NCBI GenBank assembly: GCA_030524525.1
Contig: JAUNGI010000013.1
Coordinates: forward strand, 1 to 61,309
Length of the DNA: 61,309 nt
From: Lachnospiraceae bacterium
Lineage (GTDB): Bacteria; Bacillota; Clostridia; Lachnospirales; Lachnospiraceae
Reading direction: 5' to 3'
Under the pieces are notes generated by a model, which saw only the letters and a list, made by a program, of their open reading frames with translations, had not been told where the DNA came from and did no database searches. The position numbers and the translations under genes are program-made. Shown in pieces: positions 1 to 8,258 of this stretch. Each line of letters opens with the position of its first letter. Position 1 is the first letter of the stretch.

Positions 1-110
1 AAAAACGCTCCGCGGGGATCGCACTGCGGCGGAGAGGAACTGTGTCGCTGGAGCGCCCCGCCGCAGGCGGAGAATCTCGCAAGCGAGATTCTTTGTTCTA
101 CGTTTTTTTT
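1..110 (-). repeat. Dispersed intergenic repeat, copy 1 (modules A and B)
   Basis: Bases 1-32 are the reverse complement of a module that recurs near 29845-29875, 39810-39835, 60000-60030, 60130-60160 and 61195-61220 (core GCGATCCTCGCGGAGCG then a T-run). Bases about 60-95 hold the second module, a GC-rich CCGCCGCAGGCGG followed by the hairpin AGAATCTCGC/GCGAGATTCT, also seen near 60070-60110 and 61254-61292. No coding sequence is apparent up to 172. The element looks like a non-coding REP/MITE-like family; mobility is not shown. Confidence 0.7.
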
Positions 111-172
111 CAAAACCACCCAGCAAAATTCCTTGTTTCGGCACTTTATAAACGAAAGGCGGGGGCAGAACG

Positions 173-1726
173 ATGAAATACGATATCCTTGAAGGCTATA
201 TCGAAAAAGTTTACGGATATGCGATCAACCACACATACTCTCGTGAAGAAGCGGATGAACTGGCGCAGGAGATCTTGTTTACCGCGGTTCACGGACTGTC
301 CAAGCTCAGAGACGAAAACAAATTTGAGCCGTGGCTTTGGGGGATAGCGAACAATGTGACAAAAAGCTTCCGGCGTAATCTGGGAAAACAGCGCGCGATG
401 TATTCCTATGACACGCTGGAAAATTTGTCCTATGAGGACGCGTATTTCGACACACAGGAAGAAATTTACGATTCTCTGCGGACAAAAATTGCAATGCTCT
501 CTGCCATATACCGTGATATCATCGTTCTTTACTACTACGACGGCCTTTCGACGAAAACCATCTCCGAAAAGCTGAAAATTCCGGAAGGCACTGTCAGATG
601 GCGCCTTACCGAAGCACGGAGAAAGCTGAAAAAGGAGTGTACCGAAATGAAAGAAACGGCTTTAAGACCGATCAAAATGCGGCTGGACATATACGGAAAC
701 GGAAATTATGACGGACAAGCCATCCCTTTTCCCACCGTATATATCGACGACGCACTTTCCCAGAATATATTATATTATTGCTACGAGCAGCCAAAAACCA
801 CAGAAGAGCTGGCAAAAGTATGCGGCGTTCCGGCATACTATATTGAAGACCGGATCGAAAATTTATTAAAACGCGAAGCGATCATCGAAACCGCTAAGGG
901 TAAATATCAGACCGATTTTATCGTCTGGTCGGATAAATACGGTATTTACTGCGAAGAAAATGCCGAAAAGGCGCTGCTTCCGATCATGGAGGAGCTGCTG
1001 AAAGCCTTGGAAAGCATCGCGAAAGAAGCGGCGGGGATCGATTTCTATAAGGCTGAAAAAAGCGAAGACGATTTATTCTATCTTTACGGAGTTATGGCTT
1101 TTTCCTATGCAAGCGCGCACTACTGTAAATTACCAAATCCTTGGTTTAAGAGAAAATATGACGGTAATGAGTGGTGTTACCTTGGAAATATGGAAACCGG
1201 CAGGCACCGCAGAATAGGGATCCATACGCAGCACTGCGCTAATTTAGGCAGCCGGGGCGGCTGCAGCCATACCGTATATAATTCTATTTGCGGCATTTCG
1301 TTCAGGCAGATGATGCGTGACAATTACATCAATGTATGCGAAGATATCTTGCGCAGCGGCTCAACGGAGGATATGGATTCTGCGGCAAACGCAATTCAGG
1401 ACGGGTATGTTGTAAAAAGGCAGGACGGCAGCTTCTTCGTAACGGTTCCTTATTTCACGAAAGAACAAAAAGCAGAGTTTGACGCTATCGCAGACAACTA
1501 TCTTGCGCCGCTTATGCCGGAGTATTCCGAAAGCGTCAATAAATTTATCTCAGGATATAAGAAGCTGTTTCCGAAACACTTAAACGACGATGCGGACCGC
1601 ATGTGTCAAAATATGTTTCTGGGATTGTATGCGGTAATTGTCGAATACGCGCAGAGAACGGAGGCAATTCCGCCGCCGTCACCGAATTGTTATTGCGATG
1701 TTTTAATTCAATTCAAGAAAGCTTAA
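173..1726 (+). CDS. ECF-type RNA polymerase sigma factor with long C-terminal extension
   Basis: Residues 1-160 form a sigma-70 family ECF factor: a region-2 helix bundle (DELAQEILFTAVHGL, then FEPWLWGIANN) and a region-4 helix-turn-helix (LSTKTISEKLKIPEGTVRWRL). The protein then continues for about 350 residues, which a normal ECF factor of 160-200 residues lacks. Residues 195-260 look like a winged helix (TTEELAKVCGVP ... IENLLKREAIIE). A later stretch rich in Cys, His and Gly (about 345-385) could bind a metal or ligand. There are no membrane segments, so any sensing would be cytoplasmic. A GGGGG ribosome site precedes the ATG. No anti-sigma gene is adjacent on this strand. The sigma part is secure; the role of the extension is unknown. 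Confidence 0.8.
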   Translation: MKYDILEGYIEKVYGYAINHTYSREEADELAQEILFTAVHGLSKLRDENKFEPWLWGIANNVTKSFRRNLGKQRAMYSYDTLENLSYEDAYFDTQEEIYDSLRTKIAMLSAIYRDIIVLYYYDGLSTKTISEKLKIPEGTVRWRLTEARRKLKKECTEMKETALRPIKMRLDIYGNGNYDGQAIPFPTVYIDDALSQNILYYCYEQPKTTEELAKVCGVPAYYIEDRIENLLKREAIIETAKGKYQTDFIVWSDKYGIYCEENAEKALLPIMEELLKALESIAKEAAGIDFYKAEKSEDDLFYLYGVMAFSYASAHYCKLPNPWFKRKYDGNEWCYLGNMETGRHRRIGIHTQHCANLGSRGGCSHTVYNSICGISFRQMMRDNYINVCEDILRSGSTEDMDSAANAIQDGYVVKRQDGSFFVTVPYFTKEQKAEFDAIADNYLAPLMPEYSESVNKFISGYKKLFPKHLNDDADRMCQNMFLGLYAVIVEYAQRTEAIPPPSPNCYCDVLIQFKKA

Positions 1727-1730
1727 ATCC

Positions 1731-1763
1731 AAACCGCCGGGAACGAAACATTCCCGGCGGTTT
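1731..1763. terminator. Bidirectional hairpin terminator
   Basis: A perfect 13-bp stem (AAACCGCCGGGAA / TTCCCGGCGGTTT) with a 7-nt loop lies between the converging sigma factor gene and the 5'-nucleotidase gene. T-runs are weak (TTT on each side), but the position fits termination of both. Confidence 0.75.
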
Positions 1764-1794
1764 GACTGCATTACAGCTAACGGCAGAATCGCTA

Positions 1795-3462
1795 TTATTT
1801 CACCGTAATCCGATCTTGCGGCGCGGCATACGCATCGCCTATTGTCCCGCCGAGAAAATCCGACAGGTAAGTTATTAGCGCTTGGTAATCCAGAATTCCC
1901 TCGTCAATCACCAGCTTATTGTCCATAAACATAGTAAGACCGTCTCCGCCCTGCTTGATAAGGTAATTATGGGAGGCCACGGTATAAATCCGATCGGGAG
2001 CAAGCTCCGCATAGCTGCCGTCCTCCTGCAACACCCATACCTCTTGTACGCGACGGGCTCCCTCACAGGAAACAAACATCCCCTGCTCATCCACCTCCAC
2101 GCCGGACTCCACGCTTGTGTCGATCGTGTATCTTAAACCCGATACCTGCAGAAAGCCGCCGTTTTCCCCGACGGCATTTTCTCCGTCGCTTGTTTCCGGA
2201 AGGCAGGAGCGGCTCGCCATCTCCAAGGCGTCCAATATCTCCTGCCCGGTAGCCTCCGCCACACAGAGCGTATTTCCGTATGGATGAACCGCAAGAAGAT
2301 CCCCGAAGGTAATTTCCCCGACAGGAAGATCCGCTCGAATGCCGCCGCCGTTCACAATGGCGATGTCCGCTCCGGACACGGCACGGTAAGCGTCCGCGCA
2401 GAAATCTCCCAAATTTGTTTCTCTGCTGCGGATCAGGCGAACCCCGGCGTCGGAAACGGTCGTCAGCGGCACCTCGCTGTACGCCACCCTTTTCTCAAGC
2501 TCCGCTTCATATTGGCTTTCGATATTCTCAATGCAGTCCTGAATTTCCTTGTCCGTATTCGGGTAGCTTCCGATCAAGCCTGTTTGTATGTTGCCGTCCG
2601 CCGTGATCGTCACCTGTCCGATATTTTCCAGTCCCGTCCCCGTAGAGGACAACAGTACGTTTTCGCCGTCCTTATTCTCCGCCACATAACAGGAAATCAC
2701 GCTGTGGGAATGCCCGTCCAGCACAACGTCGATCCCGCTTGTATTTGCGATCAAATCCGTGGAGCAAAACGGCGCTGAGGCTTCGTCCGTTCCCAAATGC
2801 GCTAAAACCACAACGTAATCCGCGCCTTCGTTCCGGCACAGATCCACGGTTTCCTGTACCCTTGCGTACAATTCTTCTCCGTCTGCTCCATAAAAATCAT
2901 AGACGTACTCTCCGTCCGCGTCCATAAAATAGGCAGGGACCGACTTTGCGATGCTTTCCGGAGTTGACACGCCTACATATCCGACCCTAACGCCGCCATA
3001 GGAGACAATATCGTATGCCGCAAGCTGTGACAAAAACGTTTCTTCCGTTCCCGTGTAGCGGATATTGCAGCCAAGATACTGCGCCTCGCTTAGCCCCAGC
3101 AAAGCCTCGAGCTGTTCCATTCCGTAATCAAATTCGTGATTTCCCAGCACGGCATAATCATAGCCCACGCGGTTCATAATTTCCACCAGATATTCCCCTT
3201 GGGAAATGGCGCCGATGCTGTCTCCCTGCAGCGCATCGCCGCAGTCCACCAAAGCGACATAGGGCGTCTTTTCCTCGCACCACTCCTTGTAAGCCGCCAA
3301 TCCCGCGTAGCCAATATCCGCATCCACCGCGCAGTGGACGTCGTTCGTATATAAAATAATGATGTCGTTATCTTCTGTTTTGGTCTTTTCGCCGCAGCCG
3401 CCTATGAGCGCCGCCGCCACAAACAGAAGCAGCAGCGCCGACCATTTTCTCAGCATTCTCAT
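1795..3462 (-). CDS. Surface lipoprotein 5'-nucleotidase / UshA-like metallophosphatase
   Basis: A 555-residue lipoprotein: signal peptide with lipobox ending at Cys23 (ALIGGC). It is followed by the calcineurin-like phosphoesterase motifs YTNDVHC, VDCGDALQGD, LGNHEFDYG, VLAHLGTDE and DGHSHS, which are the two-metal ligands, and by a C-terminal 5'-nucleotidase domain (NGGGIRADLPVGEITFGD). The family hydrolyses nucleotides, UDP-sugars or cyclic nucleotides outside the cell, releasing nucleoside and phosphate. It is the last gene of the minus-strand run from the ABC fusion, 27 bp after the small lipoprotein gene, so it may be co-transcribed with the signalling cassette. The exact substrate cannot be told from sequence. 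Confidence 0.88.
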   Translation of the reverse strand: MRMLRKWSALLLLFVAAALIGGCGEKTKTEDNDIIILYTNDVHCAVDADIGYAGLAAYKEWCEEKTPYVALVDCGDALQGDSIGAISQGEYLVEIMNRVGYDYAVLGNHEFDYGMEQLEALLGLSEAQYLGCNIRYTGTEETFLSQLAAYDIVSYGGVRVGYVGVSTPESIAKSVPAYFMDADGEYVYDFYGADGEELYARVQETVDLCRNEGADYVVVLAHLGTDEASAPFCSTDLIANTSGIDVVLDGHSHSVISCYVAENKDGENVLLSSTGTGLENIGQVTITADGNIQTGLIGSYPNTDKEIQDCIENIESQYEAELEKRVAYSEVPLTTVSDAGVRLIRSRETNLGDFCADAYRAVSGADIAIVNGGGIRADLPVGEITFGDLLAVHPYGNTLCVAEATGQEILDALEMASRSCLPETSDGENAVGENGGFLQVSGLRYTIDTSVESGVEVDEQGMFVSCEGARRVQEVWVLQEDGSYAELAPDRIYTVASHNYLIKQGGDGLTMFMDNKLVIDEGILDYQALITYLSDFLGGTIGDAYAAPQDRITVK

Positions 3463-3489
3463 TTACAGTCCTGCCCCCAACGATCCGTT

Positions 3490-3942
3490 TTATTTTTCTC
3501 CCTGTTCGGTGGTGTAAAATCGGTATGTAACGTCTGATTTTGTCACCATGGCGGAAGCCAGATGAAGCGTATTTACCGCTTCCGTAACGGCCTTCTCCAG
3601 TTCTTCCTCCGAAACCATAAGAATGTCGAGAACAACCGTCTCATTCGATACTACTTCGCCTTCATCCAAATATGCGCCGAAAGCGTCCAATACGGTATAG
3701 CCCACGCCTTCTTTTTCAAAAATCTCCAAAATAATCTTGGTAGCTTCCTCTTTTGATACGATCTGTTCTCCCGTAGTTTTGTCGTTTAATCCGAAATACA
3801 CAATGTACTGCGTATCTTTCGTCCAAGCGCTGTTTTCCGTATGGTTTTCATTTTTCTCTTCCTCCTTGCTGCCGCAGCCGCTCATAACAGCCGCAAATAC
3901 AAGTACCAACAACAAAATCCATGCTTTATTTCTCATTTTCAC
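3490..3942 (-). CDS. Small predicted lipoprotein of unknown function
   Basis: 150 residues with a clear lipoprotein signal (lipobox VMSGC at about residue 23), a charged Glu/Asn linker and a compact alpha/beta domain containing TQYIVYFGLNDK and a C-terminal VTYRFYT strand. The layout resembles small DUF3574-like extracytoplasmic proteins, but I do not assign it. It sits between the PP2C-type signalling protein and the 5'-nucleotidase on the same strand with short gaps, so it may be an accessory surface component of that operon. Confidence 0.7.
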   Translation of the reverse strand: MKMRNKAWILLLVLVFAAVMSGCGSKEEEKNENHTENSAWTKDTQYIVYFGLNDKTTGEQIVSKEEATKIILEIFEKEGVGYTVLDAFGAYLDEGEVVSNETVVLDILMVSEEELEKAVTEAVNTLHLASAMVTKSDVTYRFYTTEQGEK

Positions 3943-3984
3943 ACGTTCCTTTCCTCTGCAAATTTGTTTGCATAAAATCAGACA

Positions 3985-6804
3985 TTACTTTTCTTCAAAT
4001 CTCTTCTTCAGCGTCAGAATATTCCGTTCATCATGATAAGCATACTCTACGCTGTCCATAAAATTCTTGACAATAAAAATCCCCATTCCTCCCGCATCCC
4101 GCTCATCAGCGGAAGCTGCCGTATTGGGATCGGGCTTTTCCGTCGGATCATAAGGACGCCCGTCGTCCGAAAAAATAATCGCAACCTCCTTTTCCTGAAC
4201 ACTGCACTCTACCGACGCCTTGCTTGCTCCGCTGTAGCGGACAATATTGGAAAATATCTCGTCAACGGCAATGTTGATCTTTATCATAACCTTTCGCGGC
4301 GCATGGAAGTTTTCCAAAGTCTCCTCCACAAACGCCGCAACCTGCGTTATGCTTTCCATCGTCGGCGCGACAGTAATCATATTCTTCTGCAGAAACCTTA
4401 AGTGGAGCATCGTAATATCGTCAAACTGGGGAGCCTCTCCCACAAAACGATCCACGTCCGCCTTTACCATGCGGCAGATTTCCTCTGCGCTCTCGCCGCG
4501 CGCATGGTTCAGCACCTTTAACAGACGCTCGTTTCCATAAAGCTCCGTGGCGCTGTTCGTCGCCTCCGTTACGCCGTCGGTATATAGATATATCTCATCT
4601 CCGGGATGCAGCGGTACTTCCCCTGTGCGGTAACGAATCTGCTCCAGCTCTCCCAAAACAAAGCCCGGACGGAACGAAAGGTACTCAAACGCCCCGCCTC
4701 CCCGACGCACCAGAGGCGGATTATGACCGGCATTGGCAAAGGTCAGCGTATGGGTCGTGAAATTCAATATTCCCATCCAGCAGGTCACAAACATCTCCGC
4801 CTCGTTTCCCTCGCACAGCGCCGCATTGGTCTTTGCAAGAATCTGCGCAACATCCGTTTCCTTCTCTGCATAGCTCTTGATCAGCGTTTTTGCCTTCATC
4901 ATAAACATGGCTGCCGTGATGCCCTTTCCGGAAACATCGGCGATCAAAAACGCCAGACGGTTCTCGTCCAACAGGTAGAAATCATAGAAATCTCCGCCCA
5001 CCTCCTTTGCCGTATCCATAGTGGCAAAAATATCAAAATCACTGCGGTCAGGGTAAGGCGGGAAAATGCCGGGAAGCGTAGAGGACTGAATAATCTTCGC
5101 AACCTCCAGCTCCTTGTCAATTCTTGCAGCCGCTTCCGCAATATACCCCTTTAACGTCATAACCGTGGAATTGATATCGTCGGAAAGCGATACAAATTCT
5201 TCATTCGTCCGGACATTTACGGACACATTCAGGTTTCCTCCCGTAATCTCGCCAAGCGTTCGGTTAATCTTATGAATGTTCTCAACCACCAGTTTCTTTA
5301 TCAGGAAGTATACGACAGCAAAAAGGGCGGCAAAAACAAGAATTTCCATGAATAATGTCACATAAACGGATAAGTCCCGCGAAAGCAACACCTCCCTCAC
5401 CGGCTCCACAGCGACGATGTAGTAGCCTTCCGTTGCGGCATACATCCAATAGCAGGTCTCGCCGTAAATGTCGCTCTTATACCGCACATTCTCCTGCATG
5501 GTTTCCGTATCAATCCAAATACCCGTAACCTCAAGGTTTTGTCCTTCGTTGTCATGGGGATCGCTCACAATGTTCCAGTTATCCGTGGAGATAATCATAT
5601 AGCCGTTTTCCCCTACATGGCGGTTTCTTGTGGCGCCGACCACCTGTTCGTCGATATCCTGCCGAAACCGTTCCGCATTGTATCCGACCTGCACAAAGCC
5701 GCCGCCGGCAAGAGACACTCCGGCATATTTCATATAGGTTATCCCATCCTTTGACAGAGGCTGATAGCTTTGGACAAGCTCCCTTTCCCCATCCAAGAGG
5801 ACAAGAAAATCTCCCGACTGTTGTCCGGAGGACATGTCAAAACCGATATACTCCGGCGTTGTGGAGCAGATAATCACTCCGTTCTCGTCAATCACATTGA
5901 TTTCCGAAAAATCATTCCCCGGCTGCGCGCCGATCTCAAAAAGCAGCGCGTTGTCTACCGTTTCCGCCGCATCAATATCGGCGGCGACGCCGCGTGTCAA
6001 TTTCAAAAGATTCTCGTCGGACGCTTCTTCAATATCGGCTTTTACATCCTCAATGTTCAGCGTCAGCAGCGCCTCATGATCGCTTATGGAAAAACTGGTC
6101 TGTAATATATAGATAAATACACTGGTTATGCCAAAAGCCGTAAGCACAACAAAAAGCAGCCATCTCGAAAAAGACTGCGACAGCTTTTTGTACTCTTTTT
6201 GCAAATGCAGCTTTTCTTTCCCCATGACAGACACCGCCAGCAATGAGAGCATCACGGAAACGGAGTTCGCCAATATCATCGGAACGGAACAGCCCTTCAC
6301 AAAGGTAAACGCCTGCTGCACGTCGCCCATGTTGGTGAAAAAAATCATCAGCATATGCAGGACTTCCGTCACAAGTCCGACGGCAAATCCATAGTACCAT
6401 GCCGGCTTTTTGTTGTCGAACATCCACTTTCTTAAAGCTGCGCCCAACAGACCGGCAAGCACCGTTGACACGGAGCAGGCAAGGCGCGTATAGGTCCCGG
6501 CTCCCCAAAGAACGGCAAACCACCGTTCCGCGCCGCCGATGATTCCCGCCATGACGCCTGCGGGAGCGCCGAAAATCAGCCCAGCGCAAAGCGGCGCCGC
6601 ATCTCTGACATTGATAATAACGCCGTATGCGGGCACGCCGAACTCGGAACAAAAAACCGACGCCAGACCGAGTACAAGTCCGTATAGAAGCTGCTTCCGC
6701 TTCTCCTGCCATCCGCCAAACGACGTCCTTCTGTCCAGAAGATAAAGACAAACCGTAGCAACGACGGGGCAGAGGGCGGCTAACGCCAATCTCAGATACA
6801 CCAT
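3985..6804 (-). CDS. Membrane PP2C (SpoIIE-type) phosphatase with LytS-like sensor, Cache, HAMP and HATPase domains
   Basis: About 939 residues. Start chosen at 6804, where GGAGG precedes ATG GTG. In order: a 5TM LytS-like membrane region (residues 1-200) containing NVRDAAPLCAGLIFGAPAG; another TM helix; an extracytoplasmic Cache-like sensor (about 240-480); a TM helix; a HAMP segment (about 505-560); a PP2C/SpoIIE domain (about 575-790) with metal-binding KEVGGDFYDF, IADVSGKG, YTDGVTEA and FDDIT; and a C-terminal HATPase/RsbW-like domain (about 810-930) with VDEIFSNIVRY, DDGRPYDP and GGMGIFIVK. In partner switching such phosphatases dephosphorylate a STAS antagonist and RsbW-like kinases phosphorylate it; both activities occur here in one chain. 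The STAS gene lies 31 bp upstream, which supports a direct substrate relationship (inference). Confidence 0.9.
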   Translation of the reverse strand: MVYLRLALAALCPVVATVCLYLLDRRTSFGGWQEKRKQLLYGLVLGLASVFCSEFGVPAYGVIINVRDAAPLCAGLIFGAPAGVMAGIIGGAERWFAVLWGAGTYTRLACSVSTVLAGLLGAALRKWMFDNKKPAWYYGFAVGLVTEVLHMLMIFFTNMGDVQQAFTFVKGCSVPMILANSVSVMLSLLAVSVMGKEKLHLQKEYKKLSQSFSRWLLFVVLTAFGITSVFIYILQTSFSISDHEALLTLNIEDVKADIEEASDENLLKLTRGVAADIDAAETVDNALLFEIGAQPGNDFSEINVIDENGVIICSTTPEYIGFDMSSGQQSGDFLVLLDGERELVQSYQPLSKDGITYMKYAGVSLAGGGFVQVGYNAERFRQDIDEQVVGATRNRHVGENGYMIISTDNWNIVSDPHDNEGQNLEVTGIWIDTETMQENVRYKSDIYGETCYWMYAATEGYYIVAVEPVREVLLSRDLSVYVTLFMEILVFAALFAVVYFLIKKLVVENIHKINRTLGEITGGNLNVSVNVRTNEEFVSLSDDINSTVMTLKGYIAEAAARIDKELEVAKIIQSSTLPGIFPPYPDRSDFDIFATMDTAKEVGGDFYDFYLLDENRLAFLIADVSGKGITAAMFMMKAKTLIKSYAEKETDVAQILAKTNAALCEGNEAEMFVTCWMGILNFTTHTLTFANAGHNPPLVRRGGGAFEYLSFRPGFVLGELEQIRYRTGEVPLHPGDEIYLYTDGVTEATNSATELYGNERLLKVLNHARGESAEEICRMVKADVDRFVGEAPQFDDITMLHLRFLQKNMITVAPTMESITQVAAFVEETLENFHAPRKVMIKINIAVDEIFSNIVRYSGASKASVECSVQEKEVAIIFSDDGRPYDPTEKPDPNTAASADERDAGGMGIFIVKNFMDSVEYAYHDERNILTLKKRFEEK

Positions 6805-6835
6805 AGCTTCCTCCAAAGCAAAGCAATTTTCAGCT

Positions 6836-7132
6836 TTATTCTATCGTCAGCACATCGACGGAGCCGGTTACTTCAAAGACCTCCATCACGTCCTCGTTCG
6901 CATTTCTGACGATCATACTGCCCTGCCGATTCATGATTTTCTGCGCGGAAAACAATACGCGGAGTCCCGCGGAAGAAATGTACTCCAACTCAGCAAAATC
7001 CATAATAAGCGTCTTCACTCCCTGCAAAGAATTTTTCAATTCTTCCTCCAGCTTTGGGGCGGTAACCGTTTCCAGCCTGCCCGCCACCTTTATTGTCAAT
7101 TCGTCCGTGTTCAAGGTTTTTGTAATCGTCAT
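6836..7132 (-). CDS. STAS-domain anti-sigma factor antagonist (SpoIIAA/RsbV-like)
   Basis: 98 residues from the ATG at 7132 (GGAGGAGAACACC upstream); a start at 7147 is less likely. The whole protein is one STAS domain: an opening TLNTDELTIKVAGRLET strand region and the signature YISSAGLRVLFSAQK carrying the conserved phosphorylatable Ser. In partner switching the dephosphorylated form binds an anti-sigma kinase and the phosphorylated form does not. The neighbouring PP2C/HATPase protein supplies the phosphatase and probably kinase, and the ABC fusion upstream ends with a second HATPase-like domain that could be a docking partner (inference). No cognate sigma factor is adjacent on this strand. 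Confidence 0.9.
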   Translation of the reverse strand: MTITKTLNTDELTIKVAGRLETVTAPKLEEELKNSLQGVKTLIMDFAELEYISSAGLRVLFSAQKIMNRQGSMIVRNANEDVMEVFEVTGSVDVLTIE

Positions 7133-7165
7133 GGTGTTCTCCTCCATTTTTATGAAATTTTATTT

Positions 7166-8209
7166 TTATATGAGGTATCTCAAAAAAGTTGCCACTTCTC
7201 CCAGCACATAGTGAACAATGCACAGTCCCCATATATTGCCCTGTTTATGGTACAATACTCCCAATGCGCCCAACAGAATCGAAGCTCCCAGCATAAACGG
7301 CAGTCCATAAGCAATATGAAGCACGCCGAAGACCAGCGAGGATACGACAATGGAGGTTGCTCCCGCGTATTTCCCCGTGAAAATGCGCTTTAGGTTTTCC
7401 TGCATAACGCCCCTTGTCAAAAACTCCTGCAGGATTACTGTAAGCGGATAAATAACGTCGGCGAAGGTTCCGACGCTCCAGTCCCAAAATGGCGCGTTTT
7501 CCGGGAAGAAACCCGGCGCCGCTTTCAGGATTACAAGCTTCCCCAAAACCAGAATAACGGTTCCCGCCAAGGTGATCAAAATATCCGGAACAAAGGTCGC
7601 CCTTGGATTTTTGATCCTTAGCCCGATATCCTTCATGGAAAAAGAGGTCGTTTTCAGAATGATGAAAAACATCACGATGGAAATCCCCTCGATCACCAAA
7701 TTCATCACCTGTCCCGGAGGATCAATCTTGAGATAGCGCAGAAAGCTCCACAAAAAGAGATACATGCACACGCAAATCATCAACACGGCGAATACGGTGG
7801 AGGACTCCCTGCGCTGCCGATTCAGTTTGGCAACCTCGGTAACATCCGTAAAAAGAACTACAATCCCCAGTTTTTTCTCCTTTGTTTCCCCATATAAAAA
7901 CGAGGAGGTAAGGTTAAAGTGCCGCAGTTCCTGATTTTCTGCCTTATACACCGTTTCGCCGTTATGTATATGCTCTTTGTCGTACACCGCGTCGAGAACA
8001 AACTGATGGAATTTATCGTTTGTTTCATCCGTTTCCTTTGCCAGAAACGTCTTTCCGTAATTTCTTCCGGTGATATCCTGCTCCACGCCGAGCATCGCGC
8101 GTCCTCTGTCGTTCAGATATAATATCTGTCCATGCATATCCAGTACCAGAACGCCGTCGTTCATGTCCCTGAGAATACGGGGTACAATCTCTTTTATTTC
8201 CGTCTCCAT
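7166..8209 (-). CDS. PAS domain fused to CPBP-family intramembrane protease-like domain
   Basis: 347 residues from the ATG at 8209, which has GAGGGAG just upstream; an upstream start would overlap the previous gene. Residues about 5-130 are a PAS domain (ILRDMNDGVLVLDMHGQILYLN ... VVLFTDVTEV, split for length). About seven to eight membrane helices follow, with CPBP/Abi motifs: QEFLTRGVMQ (motif 1, first Glu replaced by Gln), VFGVLHIAYG (motif 2) and IVHYVLG (motif 3). CPBP proteins include CAAX-prenyl endopeptidases and regulators of anti-sigma factors. The PAS fusion suggests a redox- or ligand-gated membrane component. The Gln for Glu change may impair catalysis. It lies between the ABC fusion (49-bp gap) and the STAS gene (33-bp gap). 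Confidence 0.8.
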   Translation of the reverse strand: METEIKEIVPRILRDMNDGVLVLDMHGQILYLNDRGRAMLGVEQDITGRNYGKTFLAKETDETNDKFHQFVLDAVYDKEHIHNGETVYKAENQELRHFNLTSSFLYGETKEKKLGIVVLFTDVTEVAKLNRQRRESSTVFAVLMICVCMYLFLWSFLRYLKIDPPGQVMNLVIEGISIVMFFIILKTTSFSMKDIGLRIKNPRATFVPDILITLAGTVILVLGKLVILKAAPGFFPENAPFWDWSVGTFADVIYPLTVILQEFLTRGVMQENLKRIFTGKYAGATSIVVSSLVFGVLHIAYGLPFMLGASILLGALGVLYHKQGNIWGLCIVHYVLGEVATFLRYLI

Positions 8210-8258
8210 ACCGCTCCCTCCTCTTGTTAAAATTGCAGCGGTTCCGCTTCCCGCCCTC

